Notes under the pieces: model-generated
The model's database searches: none
The model's input: only the letters and a program-made list of their open reading frames with translations
What the model was told of the DNA's origin: nothing
Position numbers and translations under genes: made by a program
In this document: one piece after another, positions 9,355-19,580 of the stretch
Layout: each line of letters starts with the position of its first letter
Position numbering within the stretch: position 1 is the stretch's first letter
Assembly (NCBI RefSeq): GCF_008635795.1
Contig: NZ_VWRQ01000009.1
Coordinates: 153,385 to 217,384 of the forward strand
From: Paenibacillus tepidiphilus
GTDB lineage: Bacteria; Bacillota; Bacilli; Paenibacillales; Paenibacillaceae
DNA length: 64,000 nucleotides
Reading direction: 5' to 3'

Positions 9355-10230
9355 CTATACTCTGCCGACTTCGTTTACGGTCTTCTGCAGGCTGCTGTCA
9401 TAGAATTGAATCACTTTCTGATTGGCTTCGTACGCCCGGTAAGCAGCATTAAGATCCACGGTAACCTGGGTAACATCCACATTGGAATTCTCCAGATATC
9501 CCTGGCGGACCTGCAGATTATCTCCCGCAGCGGCGAAGCGGATATCGGCCGCATCAACATCATCGGCATGAAACACGCCATTGCCGTCGCGCACCAGCTC
9601 CATGGGCCGGCTCACGATACTTACGCCTACACGTGTTCCTGTCAGGAGCCCGGTGCCGGGATTAATGACATTGCCCTGCCCGTCCACTTTAAATTGATCC
9701 TCCGGCCCTGTCAAGGTCAGCGGATTGCCGCCGGCATCCAGAACGCGAAAGCCCCCGGCGCTGAGGACTTCACCTGCCGGACTGACTGTAAAACTGCCGT
9801 TGCGTGTATATAGATTGTTGCCCTCATTATCCTGAACTGTGAAGAACGCCTGCGGCTGATAAATAACCTCACCGTCAGGGCTTACATATTTGCCCGATCC
9901 GTCAAAGAGAACATTTCCGACGCCGTCGGGATTCTGCACCTGCAAATCGGCGGACAGCGCAAGATCCATCGACTTGCCGCTCTCGATGAGGTCGCCCTGC
10001 AAATATTGGGAAATGGATTGCTCTGCGAACACCCCTGTGTTCATCCGGCCTACCGACTTCGCAACGCCGCCGCTCATTGCACTAATCAGCACCTCGGGAA
10101 AGGCGTGACTGACGCTGTTCACCTGTTTGTAGCCTGTAGTGTTCGCGTTCGCAATATTTTGCGTAGCGGTATCGTGTATGCGCTGCTGGGCAACCATTCC
10201 GGCTGCCGCCGTATATAAACCTCTGATCAT
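9355..10230 (-). CDS. flhO: Flagellar hook-basal body protein FlhO (FlgF/FlgG family)
   Basis: This 291-aa axial protein is paralogous to its neighbour FlhP. The N-terminal segment (MIRGLYTAAAGMVAQQRIHD followed by ATQNIANANTTGYK) is the flagellar basal-body rod signature; the C-terminal DVTQVTVDLNAAYRAYEANQ is the second conserved coil. Placement between mbl and flhP is conserved with B. subtilis. It is expected to form part of the distal rod outside the membrane. Confidence 0.9.
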   Translation of the reverse strand: MIRGLYTAAAGMVAQQRIHDTATQNIANANTTGYKQVNSVSHAFPEVLISAMSGGVAKSVGRMNTGVFAEQSISQYLQGDLIESGKSMDLALSADLQVQNPDGVGNVLFDGSGKYVSPDGEVIYQPQAFFTVQDNEGNNLYTRNGSFTVSPAGEVLSAGGFRVLDAGGNPLTLTGPEDQFKVDGQGNVINPGTGLLTGTRVGVSIVSRPMELVRDGNGVFHADDVDAADIRFAAAGDNLQVRQGYLENSNVDVTQVTVDLNAAYRAYEANQKVIQFYDSSLQKTVNEVGRV

Positions 10231-10282
10231 GGGGAGTATCCACCTTCCTTAAAACGGTCTGTTACTCTTATTATCGGCCGGC

Positions 10283-11278
10283 CTAGAATTTTTTCTTAGA
10301 GACTTTGTCCAAATGGTCAAGCATAATTCCCGTTCCCTTGACCACGCAGTGCATCGGATCCTCTGCCACCCAGACCGGTACATGCAGCTCCTCGGAGAGC
10401 AGCTCGTCCAATCCGTTAAGCATTGCTCCTCCGCCGGTCAGCACGACCCCGCGGTCGATAATGTCCGCCGAAAGCTCCGGCGGTGTGCGTTCCAGCACCG
10501 ATTTGGCCGCCGCCACGATCATGGAAACCGGATCCCACAGCGCTTCACGCGCCTCGTCGGCCGTTACCGTAAGCGTCTGCGGCAGTCCGCTGACCATATC
10601 ACGGCCGCGGATATCAATTTCCTTCTGCATACCGGTGCGGACCGTACCGATAGACACTTTGATGTCCTCTGCGGTGCGCTCGCCGATCAGCAGCTTATAC
10701 TTCTGCTTGATATATTTTAAAATGGCTTCGTCGAACTTGTCCCCCGCGACTTTAATCGAGGAGGCGGTAACGACGTCGCCCATGGACAGCACGGCTACGT
10801 CCGTCGTTCCGCCGCCAATATCGACGACCATATTTCCGCTCGGTTGGTAAATATCCATGCCTGCACCGATGGCCGCAGCCTTCGGTTCTTCCTCCATATA
10901 CACATCCTTGGCCCCGCTGCGCTCGGCCGCCTCACGGATCGCTTTCTGTTCAACCGATGTGATATTGGTGGGGGCGCAGATCAGAATACGGGGCTTAGCG
11001 TACCAGCTGCGGCCGCCGACGCGGTCGATGAAGTATTTAAGCATCGTTTCAGTGATGGCAAAATCGGCAATAACGCCGTCGCGGAGCGGACGGATGGTTG
11101 TAATGTTCCCGGGCGTACGTCCGACCATGCGGCGCGCCTGTTCCCCGACCGCAAGGATTCTCTTCGTATCACTTTCAAGCGTGACCACGGAGGGTTCATC
11201 GAGAACAACCCCCCTTCCTTTGACATGAATAAGCACATTGGCCGTGCCAAGATCAATCCCGATATCCTTGCTAAGCAT
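10283..11278 (-). CDS. mbl: MreB-family cell-shape actin Mbl
   Basis: The 331-aa bacterial actin forms membrane-bound filaments that guide cylindrical wall synthesis. Actin-fold motifs are visible: phosphate 1 (IDLGTANVLIHVKGRGVV), phosphate 2 (VVDIGGGTTDVAVLSMG) and the adenosine-binding region (DRGVVLTGGGAMLNGL). Assignment to Mbl rather than MreB rests on the neighbourhood spoIIID-mbl-flhO-flhP, which is the B. subtilis order; MreB would sit with mreC/mreD. Confidence 0.92.
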   Translation of the reverse strand: MLSKDIGIDLGTANVLIHVKGRGVVLDEPSVVTLESDTKRILAVGEQARRMVGRTPGNITTIRPLRDGVIADFAITETMLKYFIDRVGGRSWYAKPRILICAPTNITSVEQKAIREAAERSGAKDVYMEEEPKAAAIGAGMDIYQPSGNMVVDIGGGTTDVAVLSMGDVVTASSIKVAGDKFDEAILKYIKQKYKLLIGERTAEDIKVSIGTVRTGMQKEIDIRGRDMVSGLPQTLTVTADEAREALWDPVSMIVAAAKSVLERTPPELSADIIDRGVVLTGGGAMLNGLDELLSEELHVPVWVAEDPMHCVVKGTGIMLDHLDKVSKKKF

Positions 11279-11407
11279 AATGAAAAAGCCCCCAAAGTGT
11301 TATTTTAAATAAGAAATGTCTGGATGGAACTAAATTTAAAAATACCATACTTTAGGGGAAGGTTACAATGTATCATGCCTGAATAATTGCTTAAAATAGC
11401 GACAATC

Positions 11408-11695
11408 TTATGGCTTTGCGGCTACAGCGACTTCCCGCTTTTTACCTGAAGATTTTTTATATTTGATCTTAGTGGCCTCTCCCCCCCGAAGATGACGGAC
11501 CTGTTTGTGATATTCGAGAATGTGCTTCACCTGGTCTGCCAGATCCGGGTTGATCTCCGGCAAACGCTCAGTCAAGTCTTTATGCACCGTGCTCTTTGAA
11601 ACGCCAAATTCCTTGGCTATCGTCCGGACCGTATGCCTGGTTTCCACGATGCAGCGTCCGATTTTGATCGTACGTTCCTTGATGTAATCGTGCAC
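11408..11695 (-). CDS. spoIIID: Sporulation transcription factor SpoIIID
   Basis: SpoIIID is the mother-cell DNA-binding regulator acting between sigma-E and sigma-K. The sequence HDYIKERTIKIGRCIVET, then VRTIAKEFGVSKSTVHKDL (the helix-turn-helix), is nearly diagnostic. The Lys/Arg-rich tail (IKYKKSSGKKREV) fits the C-terminal basic region that also contacts DNA. GTG at 11695 (95 aa) is chosen because the family starts at this HDY residue and GGGAGGCGGGAG precedes it; an in-frame upstream start at 11710 would begin inside the ribosome binding site. Confidence 0.95.
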   Translation of the reverse strand: MHDYIKERTIKIGRCIVETRHTVRTIAKEFGVSKSTVHKDLTERLPEINPDLADQVKHILEYHKQVRHLRGGEATKIKYKKSSGKKREVAVAAKP

Positions 11696-11728
11696 GCTCC
11701 CGCCTCCCAACTGTGGATAGTTTGGTAC

Positions 11729-11756
11729 ATTATATGAGGGGCGGGCCTAGATATTC
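11729..11756 (-). promoter_or_regulatory. Candidate sigma-E promoter of spoIIID
   Basis: On the minus strand, GAATATC (11750-11756) is 13 bp from CATATAAT (11729-11736). Both hexamers resemble the sigma-E consensus (ATATT-type -35, CATA-N2-T-type -10), and spoIIID is known to be sigma-E dependent. The start would be some 30 nt before the GTG. Confidence 0.55.
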
Positions 11757-11901
11757 GCGCTTTCAGGGCGTGACAAGCTGTAGGGGGCTCATTTTATTTC
11801 CTGGACAAACCTGAAGGAGTGCCGCAATAACCCCGGTAACCTGAAGCGATACGTCAAAAAGAACCGGCTTTACCGTTCCTGTCCAGGAGCGGTTTATCTC
11901 C

Positions 11902-11929
11902 AAAAAAAAGCGGAGGCTATGGCCCCCGC
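11902..11929 (-). terminator. Intrinsic terminator after spoIIQ
   Basis: GC-rich imperfect stem (GCGG...CCGC with GGC/GCC) followed on the minus strand by eight T residues. It lies 16 nt after the spoIIQ stop. Confidence 0.8.
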
Positions 11930-11944
11930 CTGATCAGATATGGA

Positions 11945-12685
11945 TTAACGCTGCGGCAGCAGATCGGTCGGATTGACCGGCTTGCCGTCTTCATGTACTT
12001 CGAAGTGCACATGGTTGCCAAGGTTCTTCTCGATCTCACTGCGTCCGGCCGTAGCCAGCGTGTCGCCCTGCTTCACTTGGTCGCCTTGCTTCACCTTGAC
12101 ATCGCCGAGGCTTTGATACACGGTCTTCCGGCTGTCCGCAGAAGTCACCTCAACCACCTTGCCAAGCACGGCCACATCTTCTACCCGGGTTACTTCACCG
12201 CCAAGGGCAGCCTTGACCTCAAAGGTCTGGTTGTCTTCGCGGGCGATGTCAATGCCGGCATTCGGCGTAAAGGTGTCATTGTACTGCACCATCGCGGCTA
12301 CATGATTCTCTTCCGTACCGTTTTCATCATAGAACGGCTTCACGACTTCTACTTCACCCGGATTGGCTACCGGCCACACCAGGGATTCCGCCGACGCTAC
12401 CACTTCCAGCGCTTCAGGCTCATCGCCATTGGCAGCCGCTTCATTTCCGGACGGGGCTTGCTGGGAGACAGCGGTGGTCTGTTCATCGTTCAGCGGCTTT
12501 TGGCCGGCATCCTGATAGACCCATACCAAGGTTAGTATAATAGCCGCTGCCGCTGTGTAGACTGCCGGGAACACCCAGCGCTTGGATAACATTCTGCGCC
12601 ATGACGAGGGCTTCACGCCGGAATCTCCCTGTTTGTTTTTGAGAGATTCATCATGGTTTACTTTGTTTTTGTCTTGTTCATTCAT
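11945..12685 (-). CDS. spoIIQ: SpoIIQ, LytM/M23-domain forespore protein
   Basis: SpoIIQ sits in the forespore membrane, pairs with SpoIIIAH across the intermembrane space and supports engulfment. The 246-aa protein has a charged cytoplasmic tail, one membrane helix (about residues 38-56, after SKRWVFPAVY) and a C-terminal LytM fold. The second zinc motif is kept as H225-V-H227, but the first, normally HxxxD, reads N142-A-G-I-D146. The metallopeptidase site therefore lacks a ligand and is probably inactive, as in B. subtilis SpoIIQ. The neighbour order spoIID-spoIIQ-spoIIID supports the name. Confidence 0.93.
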   Translation of the reverse strand: MNEQDKNKVNHDESLKNKQGDSGVKPSSWRRMLSKRWVFPAVYTAAAAIILTLVWVYQDAGQKPLNDEQTTAVSQQAPSGNEAAANGDEPEALEVVASAESLVWPVANPGEVEVVKPFYDENGTEENHVAAMVQYNDTFTPNAGIDIAREDNQTFEVKAALGGEVTRVEDVAVLGKVVEVTSADSRKTVYQSLGDVKVKQGDQVKQGDTLATAGRSEIEKNLGNHVHFEVHEDGKPVNPTDLLPQR

Positions 12686-12746
12686 ATGTTTATCACCTCA
12701 GTAACAAGTGTTACCGGGCGAATCGCTTTTATACGTATCTTGCAAG

Positions 12747-13955
12747 TTATTTTTTCAAAAGAGTCGAGACTTGGGCAAAGCCGACGCCGCTGTAATAGTA
12801 TTTGAGAATCTGTGTGGCCGTGCCGCCTTCACGGGCCATGCCGTTAGCGCCCCACTGGCTCATACCGACGCCGTGCCCGTTGCCGTAGGTCGTAATCCTC
12901 ACCTTGCCGCCTTCCCGCTTCCAGGTGAACTGGCTGGAGCGCAGCCCAAGCTTCTCACGGATCTCGCGCCCCCTGAAGACGGTGCCGGCCACCGAGATTT
13001 CCTTGACCCGGTGTCCGGAGGTCAAGGACAGCACCTCGGCCGGCAAGGCCCCGCCCCCGGAGGATACCGTCTGTGCGGCGCGGGACCCGGATGCCGTTGC
13101 TGTTACAGGCACGGCCTCTTCCCCCAGCCCAAGCTTGCTTCTGAGCTCGCTGTCCGTGAAGGTATAGGTCACCGCCCACTCCGGCGTAATCTCCCGTTCC
13201 CAGGGACTCGCAACGCTGCGCAGATAAGGGACCGCAGTGCTCCAGTATTCCTCGGAGTTCTCCGTATACCCGCCGCTGGAAGAGAAGAAGGAAGCCGTGA
13301 TGGGCTGCCCCTGGTAGACCATCACGACCCCGCGCGTCTCCAGGACCGCGCGGCGGATCTTGGCCAGGTCGGCGCCCCGCCCGCCGGCCGCCCATTCCCG
13401 TTCCAGCGTATCCTGCGATACGTAAGCCTGGTGGCTTACCGTATCGACGACATCCGCCCTGGGAACGGGAACCCCGCTGCGGTCGCCGGCCCGAAGGCGG
13501 CGAACGATGAAGGTGCGGGCGGCCACGGCCTGGGCTTTGAGCGCTTCGAGCTCAAAGTCCGCCGGCATCTCGGCCGCCACGACGCCGCTGACGTAGTCCT
13601 CCAGCGGCAGCGTCTCTATTTGTCCGCTGCGCGACAAATAGACGGATACCTGCGGCTGCACGGCCTCGGCCGCAGCCGGGGAGGGCCCGGCCGTAGCCTG
13701 CGGCGCGGCCGGTGGCTCGGTTCCGCCGCCGCTGCGCAGCGGAACGATGATGAGCGGCAGCAGCAGCGCGGCGAGCAGCGGCGCGGCCAGCCACGCAGCG
13801 GGCACAAGCCGCCGCAGGCGGGAGGCGGCGCGGTGTCCGCGGACCGGCGCGCGCCGCGGGTCCAGGCGCATGCGCCGCAGCGCACCGCGCCAGAGGGACC
13901 GTGCGCGCAGCACGGCACTCCGTCCGTGCCTCCGCCAGCTTCGGAATTCTTTCAT
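12747..13955 (-). CDS. spoIID: Stage II sporulation protein D (lytic transglycosylase)
   Basis: SpoIID cleaves the glycan strands of septal peptidoglycan during engulfment. The 402-aa product has a long Arg-rich cytoplasmic N-terminus, a membrane helix (about residues 52-72, AAWLAAPLLAALLLPLIIV) and the extracellular SpoIID domain. The latter contains the catalytic-region stretches LEDYVSGVVAAEMPADFELEA and GHGVGMSQWGANGMA. The N-terminal region, with about 30 extra basic residues, is longer than in B. subtilis. AAAGGAG precedes the ATG. The opposite strand is open over most of this gene only because of its high GC. Confidence 0.93.
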   Translation of the reverse strand: MKEFRSWRRHGRSAVLRARSLWRGALRRMRLDPRRAPVRGHRAASRLRRLVPAAWLAAPLLAALLLPLIIVPLRSGGGTEPPAAPQATAGPSPAAAEAVQPQVSVYLSRSGQIETLPLEDYVSGVVAAEMPADFELEALKAQAVAARTFIVRRLRAGDRSGVPVPRADVVDTVSHQAYVSQDTLEREWAAGGRGADLAKIRRAVLETRGVVMVYQGQPITASFFSSSGGYTENSEEYWSTAVPYLRSVASPWEREITPEWAVTYTFTDSELRSKLGLGEEAVPVTATASGSRAAQTVSSGGGALPAEVLSLTSGHRVKEISVAGTVFRGREIREKLGLRSSQFTWKREGGKVRITTYGNGHGVGMSQWGANGMAREGGTATQILKYYYSGVGFAQVSTLLKK

Positions 13956-14442
13956 CTCTATGGTCTCCTTTCCTGGGCAACTGTGATTCTTATAGATATG
14001 AATTCAGGGATGCTGATAGAACGCTATTTTGAGAGTAAGAGAGTACCGACGCCTTCCAAGGCCAAGCGCGTCTGTGGAGAACCCTTATGGAAGTCCAACC
14101 AATGTTCATATTTCAAAATGATAGCGCATACATTTCTCTGTAGAACTGAAATAGGATCTGCTGTGTCCGCAATGTTAGCAGAAATAAGCGATCCGCCAAA
14201 TAACGGCTGTAGGGTCCGCTAACCCAAGAAGCTTGCTCGCAGCTATAGCAGCGCGTTTTTGTCTCCAGGACTTACTGAGATTCAATGCATGATCGGCAAC
14301 CGGCAAATAGCAATTTTCGTTTATACTGTCCAGCGCTTACAGAACAATATCACCCACGGGTGTATCAAAGCTTATCCCCAACTTTATACACATCTTATCC
14401 ACAATCGACGAAAATCATAATTTCCTAAGCAACAACAAAAAA
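13956..14442. other. Long intergenic region between spoIID and murA
   Basis: No gene is supported here. The spoIID promoter should be within the left part; no confident sigma-E hexamers stand out. The right part carries three DnaA-box-like 9-mers (listed separately). The middle (about 14040-14340) shows no coding signal. Confidence 0.6.
14372..14403 (+). promoter_or_regulatory. Cluster of three DnaA boxes
   Basis: TTATCCCCA (14372-14380), TTATACACA (14384-14392) and TTATCCACA (14395-14403) lie in the same orientation with starts 12 and 11 bp apart. The second and third match the DnaA consensus TTATNCACA exactly; the first has one mismatch. Helical spacing on one face suggests cooperative DnaA binding. 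Confidence 0.7.
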
Positions 14443-14468
14443 GGGACGCCCGCAATCCGGGGCACCCC
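14436..14468 (-). terminator. Intrinsic terminator after murA
   Basis: On the minus strand GGGGTGCCC pairs with GGGCGTCCC (with two wobbles) around an 8-nt loop, followed by TTTTTT. It lies 30 nt after the murA stop. Confidence 0.85.
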
Positions 14469-14497
14469 TCTTCTACTATAGAAAATGCTACAAACGG

Positions 14498-15844
14498 TCA
14501 GCTCCAGGAAGGCTGAACCTGAAACCGCGGCTTCAGTTCATCCGTCTTCTTGACCTGCTCTTCCTTAACCGTTGCAGCGGCTTCCTCCATCGAGATCCGC
14601 CAGATGTCCGCACCAAGCGCCGACAGCTTCTCGGCCAGATGGACGTAACCGCGGTCGATATGATGGGTTCCGCTGACTTCGGTGGTGCCTTCGGCTACCA
14701 GACCAGCCAGAATAAGCGCCGCACCTGCACGAAGGTCGGTCGCGCATACTTTGGCTCCTACCAGCTTGGCATTGCCCGTCACGATGGCGGAACGGCCTTC
14801 GATCTTGATCTCGGCATTCATGTTGTGGAATTCATCCACATGCATGAACCGGTTCTCAAATACGGTCTCCGTCACCACGCTTGTGCCTTCGGAGCGCAGC
14901 AGCAGCGCCATCATCTGGGACTGCATATCGGTTGGGAAGCCCGGGTACGGCAGGGTCTTCAGGTCGACCGCCTTCAGCGGCTTGTCGCTGATGACACGCA
15001 CTCCGTTCTCATCAGGAACAATGGTGACGCCCATCTCTTCCATCTTGGCGATAACCGGGCCCAGATGGTCGGCAATAGCGCCTTCCACGTAGACATCGCC
15101 GCCGGTGATGGCCGCAGCAGCCATATAGGTTCCAGCTTCAATCCGGTCGGGGATCACATTATGTCTTACTCCGTGCAGCCGCTCTACACCCTCAATGCGA
15201 ATGATTCCCGTGCCGGCTCCGCGGACAATTGCCCCCATGCCGTTCAGGAAATTGGCCAGATCGACGATCTCCGGTTCTTTGGCTGCATTCTCAATAACCG
15301 TCACGCCTTCCGCCAGTGCCGCTGCCATCATTATATTCTCGGTTGCACCCACGCTCGCCACATCCAGGTACACCTTGGCCCCGCGTAAACGTCCGTTTGC
15401 TCTTGCCTCGATATAGCCCTGACCGAGACTGATCTCGGCGCCGAGCGCTTCAAAACCCTTAAGATGCTGATCAATCGGTCTCGTGCCGATTGCACAGCCG
15501 CCGGGCAGGGAAATACGCGTATAGCCCATACGGCTCAGAAGCGGACCCATCACCAGAAATGATGCCCGCATTTTCCGGACCCATTCGTACGGGGCTTCGC
15601 AGGTTGCAATGGTTCGCGCATCGACTTCGATGATATCGTTCTGATATGTAACGCCCGCACCCAAAGATTCCAGCACTTTGCTGATGGTCATTACATCGTC
15701 AAGCGGAGGCGCGTCGACAATGACGCTTACTCCTTCTTCTGCCAATAAAGAGGCGGCTATGATTGGTAGTACGGAATTTTTAGCGCCGCTGACTTTCACG
15801 CTCCCGGTCAATCTGTTGCCACCGCGGACGATAAATTTGCTCAT
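14498..15844 (-). CDS. murA: UDP-N-acetylglucosamine 1-carboxyvinyltransferase MurA
   Basis: MurA transfers enolpyruvate from PEP to UDP-GlcNAc, the first committed step of peptidoglycan synthesis in the cytoplasm. The 448-aa sequence has the substrate-binding K22 (SGAKNS), the fosfomycin-target C117 in [11 protein letters not shown], and the conserved [10 protein letters not shown] and [12 protein letters not shown] segments. The C-terminus is about 20 residues longer than usual, with a Lys/Glu-rich tail. Location beside the ywzB-like gene and spoIID corresponds to murAA, the main copy in B. subtilis. Confidence 0.96.
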   Translation of the reverse strand: MSKFIVRGGNRLTGSVKVSGAKNSVLPIIAASLLAEEGVSVIVDAPPLDDVMTISKVLESLGAGVTYQNDIIEVDARTIATCEAPYEWVRKMRASFLVMGPLLSRMGYTRISLPGGCAIGTRPIDQHLKGFEALGAEISLGQGYIEARANGRLRGAKVYLDVASVGATENIMMAAALAEGVTVIENAAKEPEIVDLANFLNGMGAIVRGAGTGIIRIEGVERLHGVRHNVIPDRIEAGTYMAAAAITGGDVYVEGAIADHLGPVIAKMEEMGVTIVPDENGVRVISDKPLKAVDLKTLPYPGFPTDMQSQMMALLLRSEGTSVVTETVFENRFMHVDEFHNMNAEIKIEGRSAIVTGNAKLVGAKVCATDLRAGAALILAGLVAEGTTEVSGTHHIDRGYVHLAEKLSALGADIWRISMEEAAATVKEEQVKKTDELKPRFQVQPSWS

Positions 15845-16043
15845 GTCGGGTTCCCTCCGCGTCCATTATTTCGGAAATTAATTTTTTTGAATGTAAGATT
15901 CATTTGTTAAAATATCGGAAATTCCGTCTGTTACCCCGAGTATACGGGCATGCTTCATAACCATCAGTCTTCGCATAATAATTCGTTATTATTCGACACC
16001 ATTTTCGCCGTATTGGCCTATACAGATATAACCAAACCGACTC

Positions 16044-16304
16044 TCAATAAAACAGGTTGCGCATCATCCCGCTCCATCCGAGATAATCCAGCAGAAATCC
16101 GGCCACGAAATGGCCGAGGACGATCGCCAACAGCAAATGCAGCAGTCTTCCTTGCGGGCTCTTGGGATATCTTATGACCAAATCGAGCTTAAGGTTCTGG
16201 AGTGCCCACCAGGATAATACAACACAGAGCAAAGAAACGACCATAGACACCAGCCCGCTGGTGCCGATCGCACCTGAGTAATCAGCATTGAGCAATTGTT
16301 CCAT
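16044..16304 (-). CDS. DUF1146 (YwzB-like) small membrane protein
   Basis: This 86-aa protein has two hydrophobic helices (about residues 16-34 and 55-75) separated by the conserved-looking WWALQNLKLDLVIRYPKSPQGRLL. This is the DUF1146/YwzB layout, and the position between the atp operon and murA is conserved with B. subtilis. Function is unknown. ATG at 16304 follows AGGAGG at good spacing, so the in-frame extension to 16322 is not used. Confidence 0.8.
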   Translation of the reverse strand: MEQLLNADYSGAIGTSGLVSMVVSLLCVVLSWWALQNLKLDLVIRYPKSPQGRLLHLLLAIVLGHFVAGFLLDYLGWSGMMRNLFY

Positions 16305-16641
16305 GTTAACCTCCTGTGTCAAATTGCTGCTCGGAAATCGACTCTTATATCATACTTGCGAAGGCCAAAAGAATCCAGTACTTTTACGAATTTTTAAACT
16401 TTATCGCTCTGGATTTACATGGAAGTTACGAAATTTTCATTAATGAAAACCAAAAATGAAATATCGCGGGCGCAGCAGACGGATTGATTATTCGCATCAG
16501 AAAGAAACGGTTGCACCTGCCTGATAAGGACGATGTCTGTTTCTGCGGGAAATAGAATTCAAGGGTTGTTTATAGTGTATACCAACACTTATTTTAATAG
16601 TACTTTACAGGGGAAAGCAGCAAGCTGCCTTCTAAAAAGAG
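16305..16641. other. Intergenic region between ywzB-like gene and atpC terminator
   Basis: No gene is supported. The region is AT-rich at 16370-16460 and contains a perfect 16-bp palindrome, TTTTCATTAATGAAAA, at 16434-16449. An imperfect hairpin with CAGAAA/TTTCTG ends lies at about 16500-16547. Confidence 0.5.
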
Positions 16642-16671
16642 AAAGCGGCCACGCATAGGCATGGCCGCTTT
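16633..16671 (-). terminator. Intrinsic terminator of the atp operon
   Basis: AAAGCGGCCA (16642-16651) pairs with TGGCCGCTTT (16662-16671), and the minus strand continues with CTCTTTTT. It begins 4 nt after the atpC stop. Confidence 0.9.
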
Positions 16672-16675
16672 AACC

Positions 16676-17098
16676 TCATTGTTGTCCTTTACCGGCGGAC
16701 ACCTTGATCCGGGTAACCGCACGCTGCAGCGCAAGCTCCGCACGGCGGTGATCAATCTCGTCTTGCTTGCTGCGCGTTTGAAGACGGCGTTGAGCGCGCT
16801 CTCTGGCCGCTTCGGCGCGTTCCAGGTCGATATCTTTAGGGAGCTCGGCACTTTCGGCCAGCACCGTCACCTTATCTTTATGCACTTCCACGAATCCGCC
16901 GTGTACGGCGATCGTGATGGTCTCACCGTTCACCTTGACGGAGAGCGGAGCAACCTGAAGCGGTGTCACCAGCGGAATATGCCCCGGCAAAATGCCCAGT
17001 TCCCCCTCAACTCCGCGTACGACCAGGCTGTTTACCTGTTTGGAGAAGACGAGGTGCTCCGGCGTGACAATCTCAAGCAGAAAGGTATTCACTTCCAT
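16676..17098 (-). CDS. atpC: F1Fo ATP synthase subunit epsilon
   Basis: Subunit epsilon (140 aa) is the rotor-stalk and regulatory subunit of F1. It has the N-terminal beta-sandwich (FLLEIVTPEHLVFSKQV, then GELGILPGHIPLVTPLQ) and a C-terminal helical hairpin rich in Glu, Arg and Ala. It is the last gene of the operon. The preceding 137-nt spacer after atpD contains three 40-bp hairpin repeats, which is unusual for this operon. Confidence 0.95.
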   Translation of the reverse strand: MEVNTFLLEIVTPEHLVFSKQVNSLVVRGVEGELGILPGHIPLVTPLQVAPLSVKVNGETITIAVHGGFVEVHKDKVTVLAESAELPKDIDLERAEAARERAQRRLQTRSKQDEIDHRRAELALQRAVTRIKVSAGKGQQ

Positions 17099-17107
17099 TC
17101 CTCCTCA

Positions 17108-17227
17108 AAGCTTTACGAAGTAAAGCTTGCATCGAAAGCATAGACTTAAGCTTTACGTAGTAAAGCCCATATCGAAAGCCTAGACGTAAGCCTTACCGCG
17201 CAAAGCCCGCATCGTGAGCATATACTA
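17108..17227 (-). repeat. Three 40-bp hairpin repeats between atpD and atpC
   Basis: Units begin at 17108, 17148 and 17188, an exact 40-bp period. Each starts with an inverted repeat such as GCTTTAC-GAA-GTAAAGC or GCTTTAC-GTA-GTAAAGC; the third is decayed (GCCTTAC-CGC-GCAAAGC). In the minus-strand mRNA each forms a short-loop hairpin, followed by a related ATCGAAAGCNTAGAC spacer. Confidence 0.75.
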
Positions 17228-17235
17228 TGCTCAAA

Positions 17236-18636
<1,401 letters not shown>

Positions 18637-18695
18637 CTATTTTCCCTCCTTGAAAAATAAGACAAAGTCAAGCGCAAAGCCTAACTTTGCTTATA

Positions 18696-19565
18696 TTAAG
18701 ACTGTGCGTTTGCTCCGGCCACGATTTCGGTAATTTCTTGGGTAATTGCCGCCTGACGCGCGCGGTTGTACGTAAGCTTGAGATTGCCGATCATCTTCGA
18801 CGCATTTTTGGTGGCGCTGCCCATCGCTGTCATTTTCGCACCCAGCTCGCTGGCTTTACCATCCAGAATTGCGCTGTAAATCAGCGTTTCCGCATATTTC
18901 GGAAGCAGCACTTCAAGCACACCTTCCGGTGATGGTTCATATTCATAATTGGCGGTTGCTTCATGATGTTCCCCGCCGCTTACCGTATCCATCGGCAGCA
19001 ATTTTTCTACGGTCGGCACCTGGCTGATCGCATTGATGAACCGGTTGTAGCAGATATACAGCTCATCATATACACCCGTTTCAAACTGCTGGACTGCAGA
19101 ATAGGCAATCGATTTAATATCAGCGAACGTTGGGGTATCGGACAGTTCGGTTACTTCCTCAACGATCGGATAGTCACGGCGGCGCAGGAAGTCACGGCCT
19201 TTACGGCCGATAACGAACAAACCATACTCATCTTTGGACTTATGGCGCTCCGCCAGAAGCAGCGTCACCTGACGCAGGATATTAGCGTTGTAGCCCCCGG
19301 CCAGCCCCCTGTCCGAAGTGATGATCAGATAGGCCGTCTTCTTGACCGGACGGCTGACCAGCATCGGATGGGACAGCTCTTTGGTTCCGGCGGCAATACT
19401 GGACACTACCTCTTTAAGCTTTTCCGAGTAAGGACGGGCGGCTTCAGCCTTCTCCTGGGCCTTACGCAGCTTGGAGGCGGCGACCATTTCCATCGCTTTG
19501 GTAATTTGTCTCGTGTTCTGAACGCTCTTGATTTGACGTTTAATATCACGCATGCTTCTTGCCAT
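18696..19565 (-). CDS. atpG: F1Fo ATP synthase subunit gamma
   Basis: The central rotor shaft of F1, 289 aa. The N-terminal helix [33 protein letters not shown] and the C-terminal [19 protein letters not shown] are the family signatures of the coiled coil that turns inside the alpha/beta ring. I use ATG at 19565 because AGAGGTGG lies upstream and homologues begin here; the in-frame upstream reading to 19598 runs into the repeat-containing spacer. Confidence 0.95.
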   Translation of the reverse strand: MARSMRDIKRQIKSVQNTRQITKAMEMVAASKLRKAQEKAEAARPYSEKLKEVVSSIAAGTKELSHPMLVSRPVKKTAYLIITSDRGLAGGYNANILRQVTLLLAERHKSKDEYGLFVIGRKGRDFLRRRDYPIVEEVTELSDTPTFADIKSIAYSAVQQFETGVYDELYICYNRFINAISQVPTVEKLLPMDTVSGGEHHEATANYEYEPSPEGVLEVLLPKYAETLIYSAILDGKASELGAKMTAMGSATKNASKMIGNLKLTYNRARQAAITQEITEIVAGANAQS

Positions 19566-19580
19566 GATTTCACCACCTCT

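Noticed and set aside
12708..14222. 504-codon plus-strand open frame over spoIID
   Set aside because: It is antisense to a clear spoIID, has no family features, is Pro/Gly/Arg-rich, and results from the high GC of spoIID.
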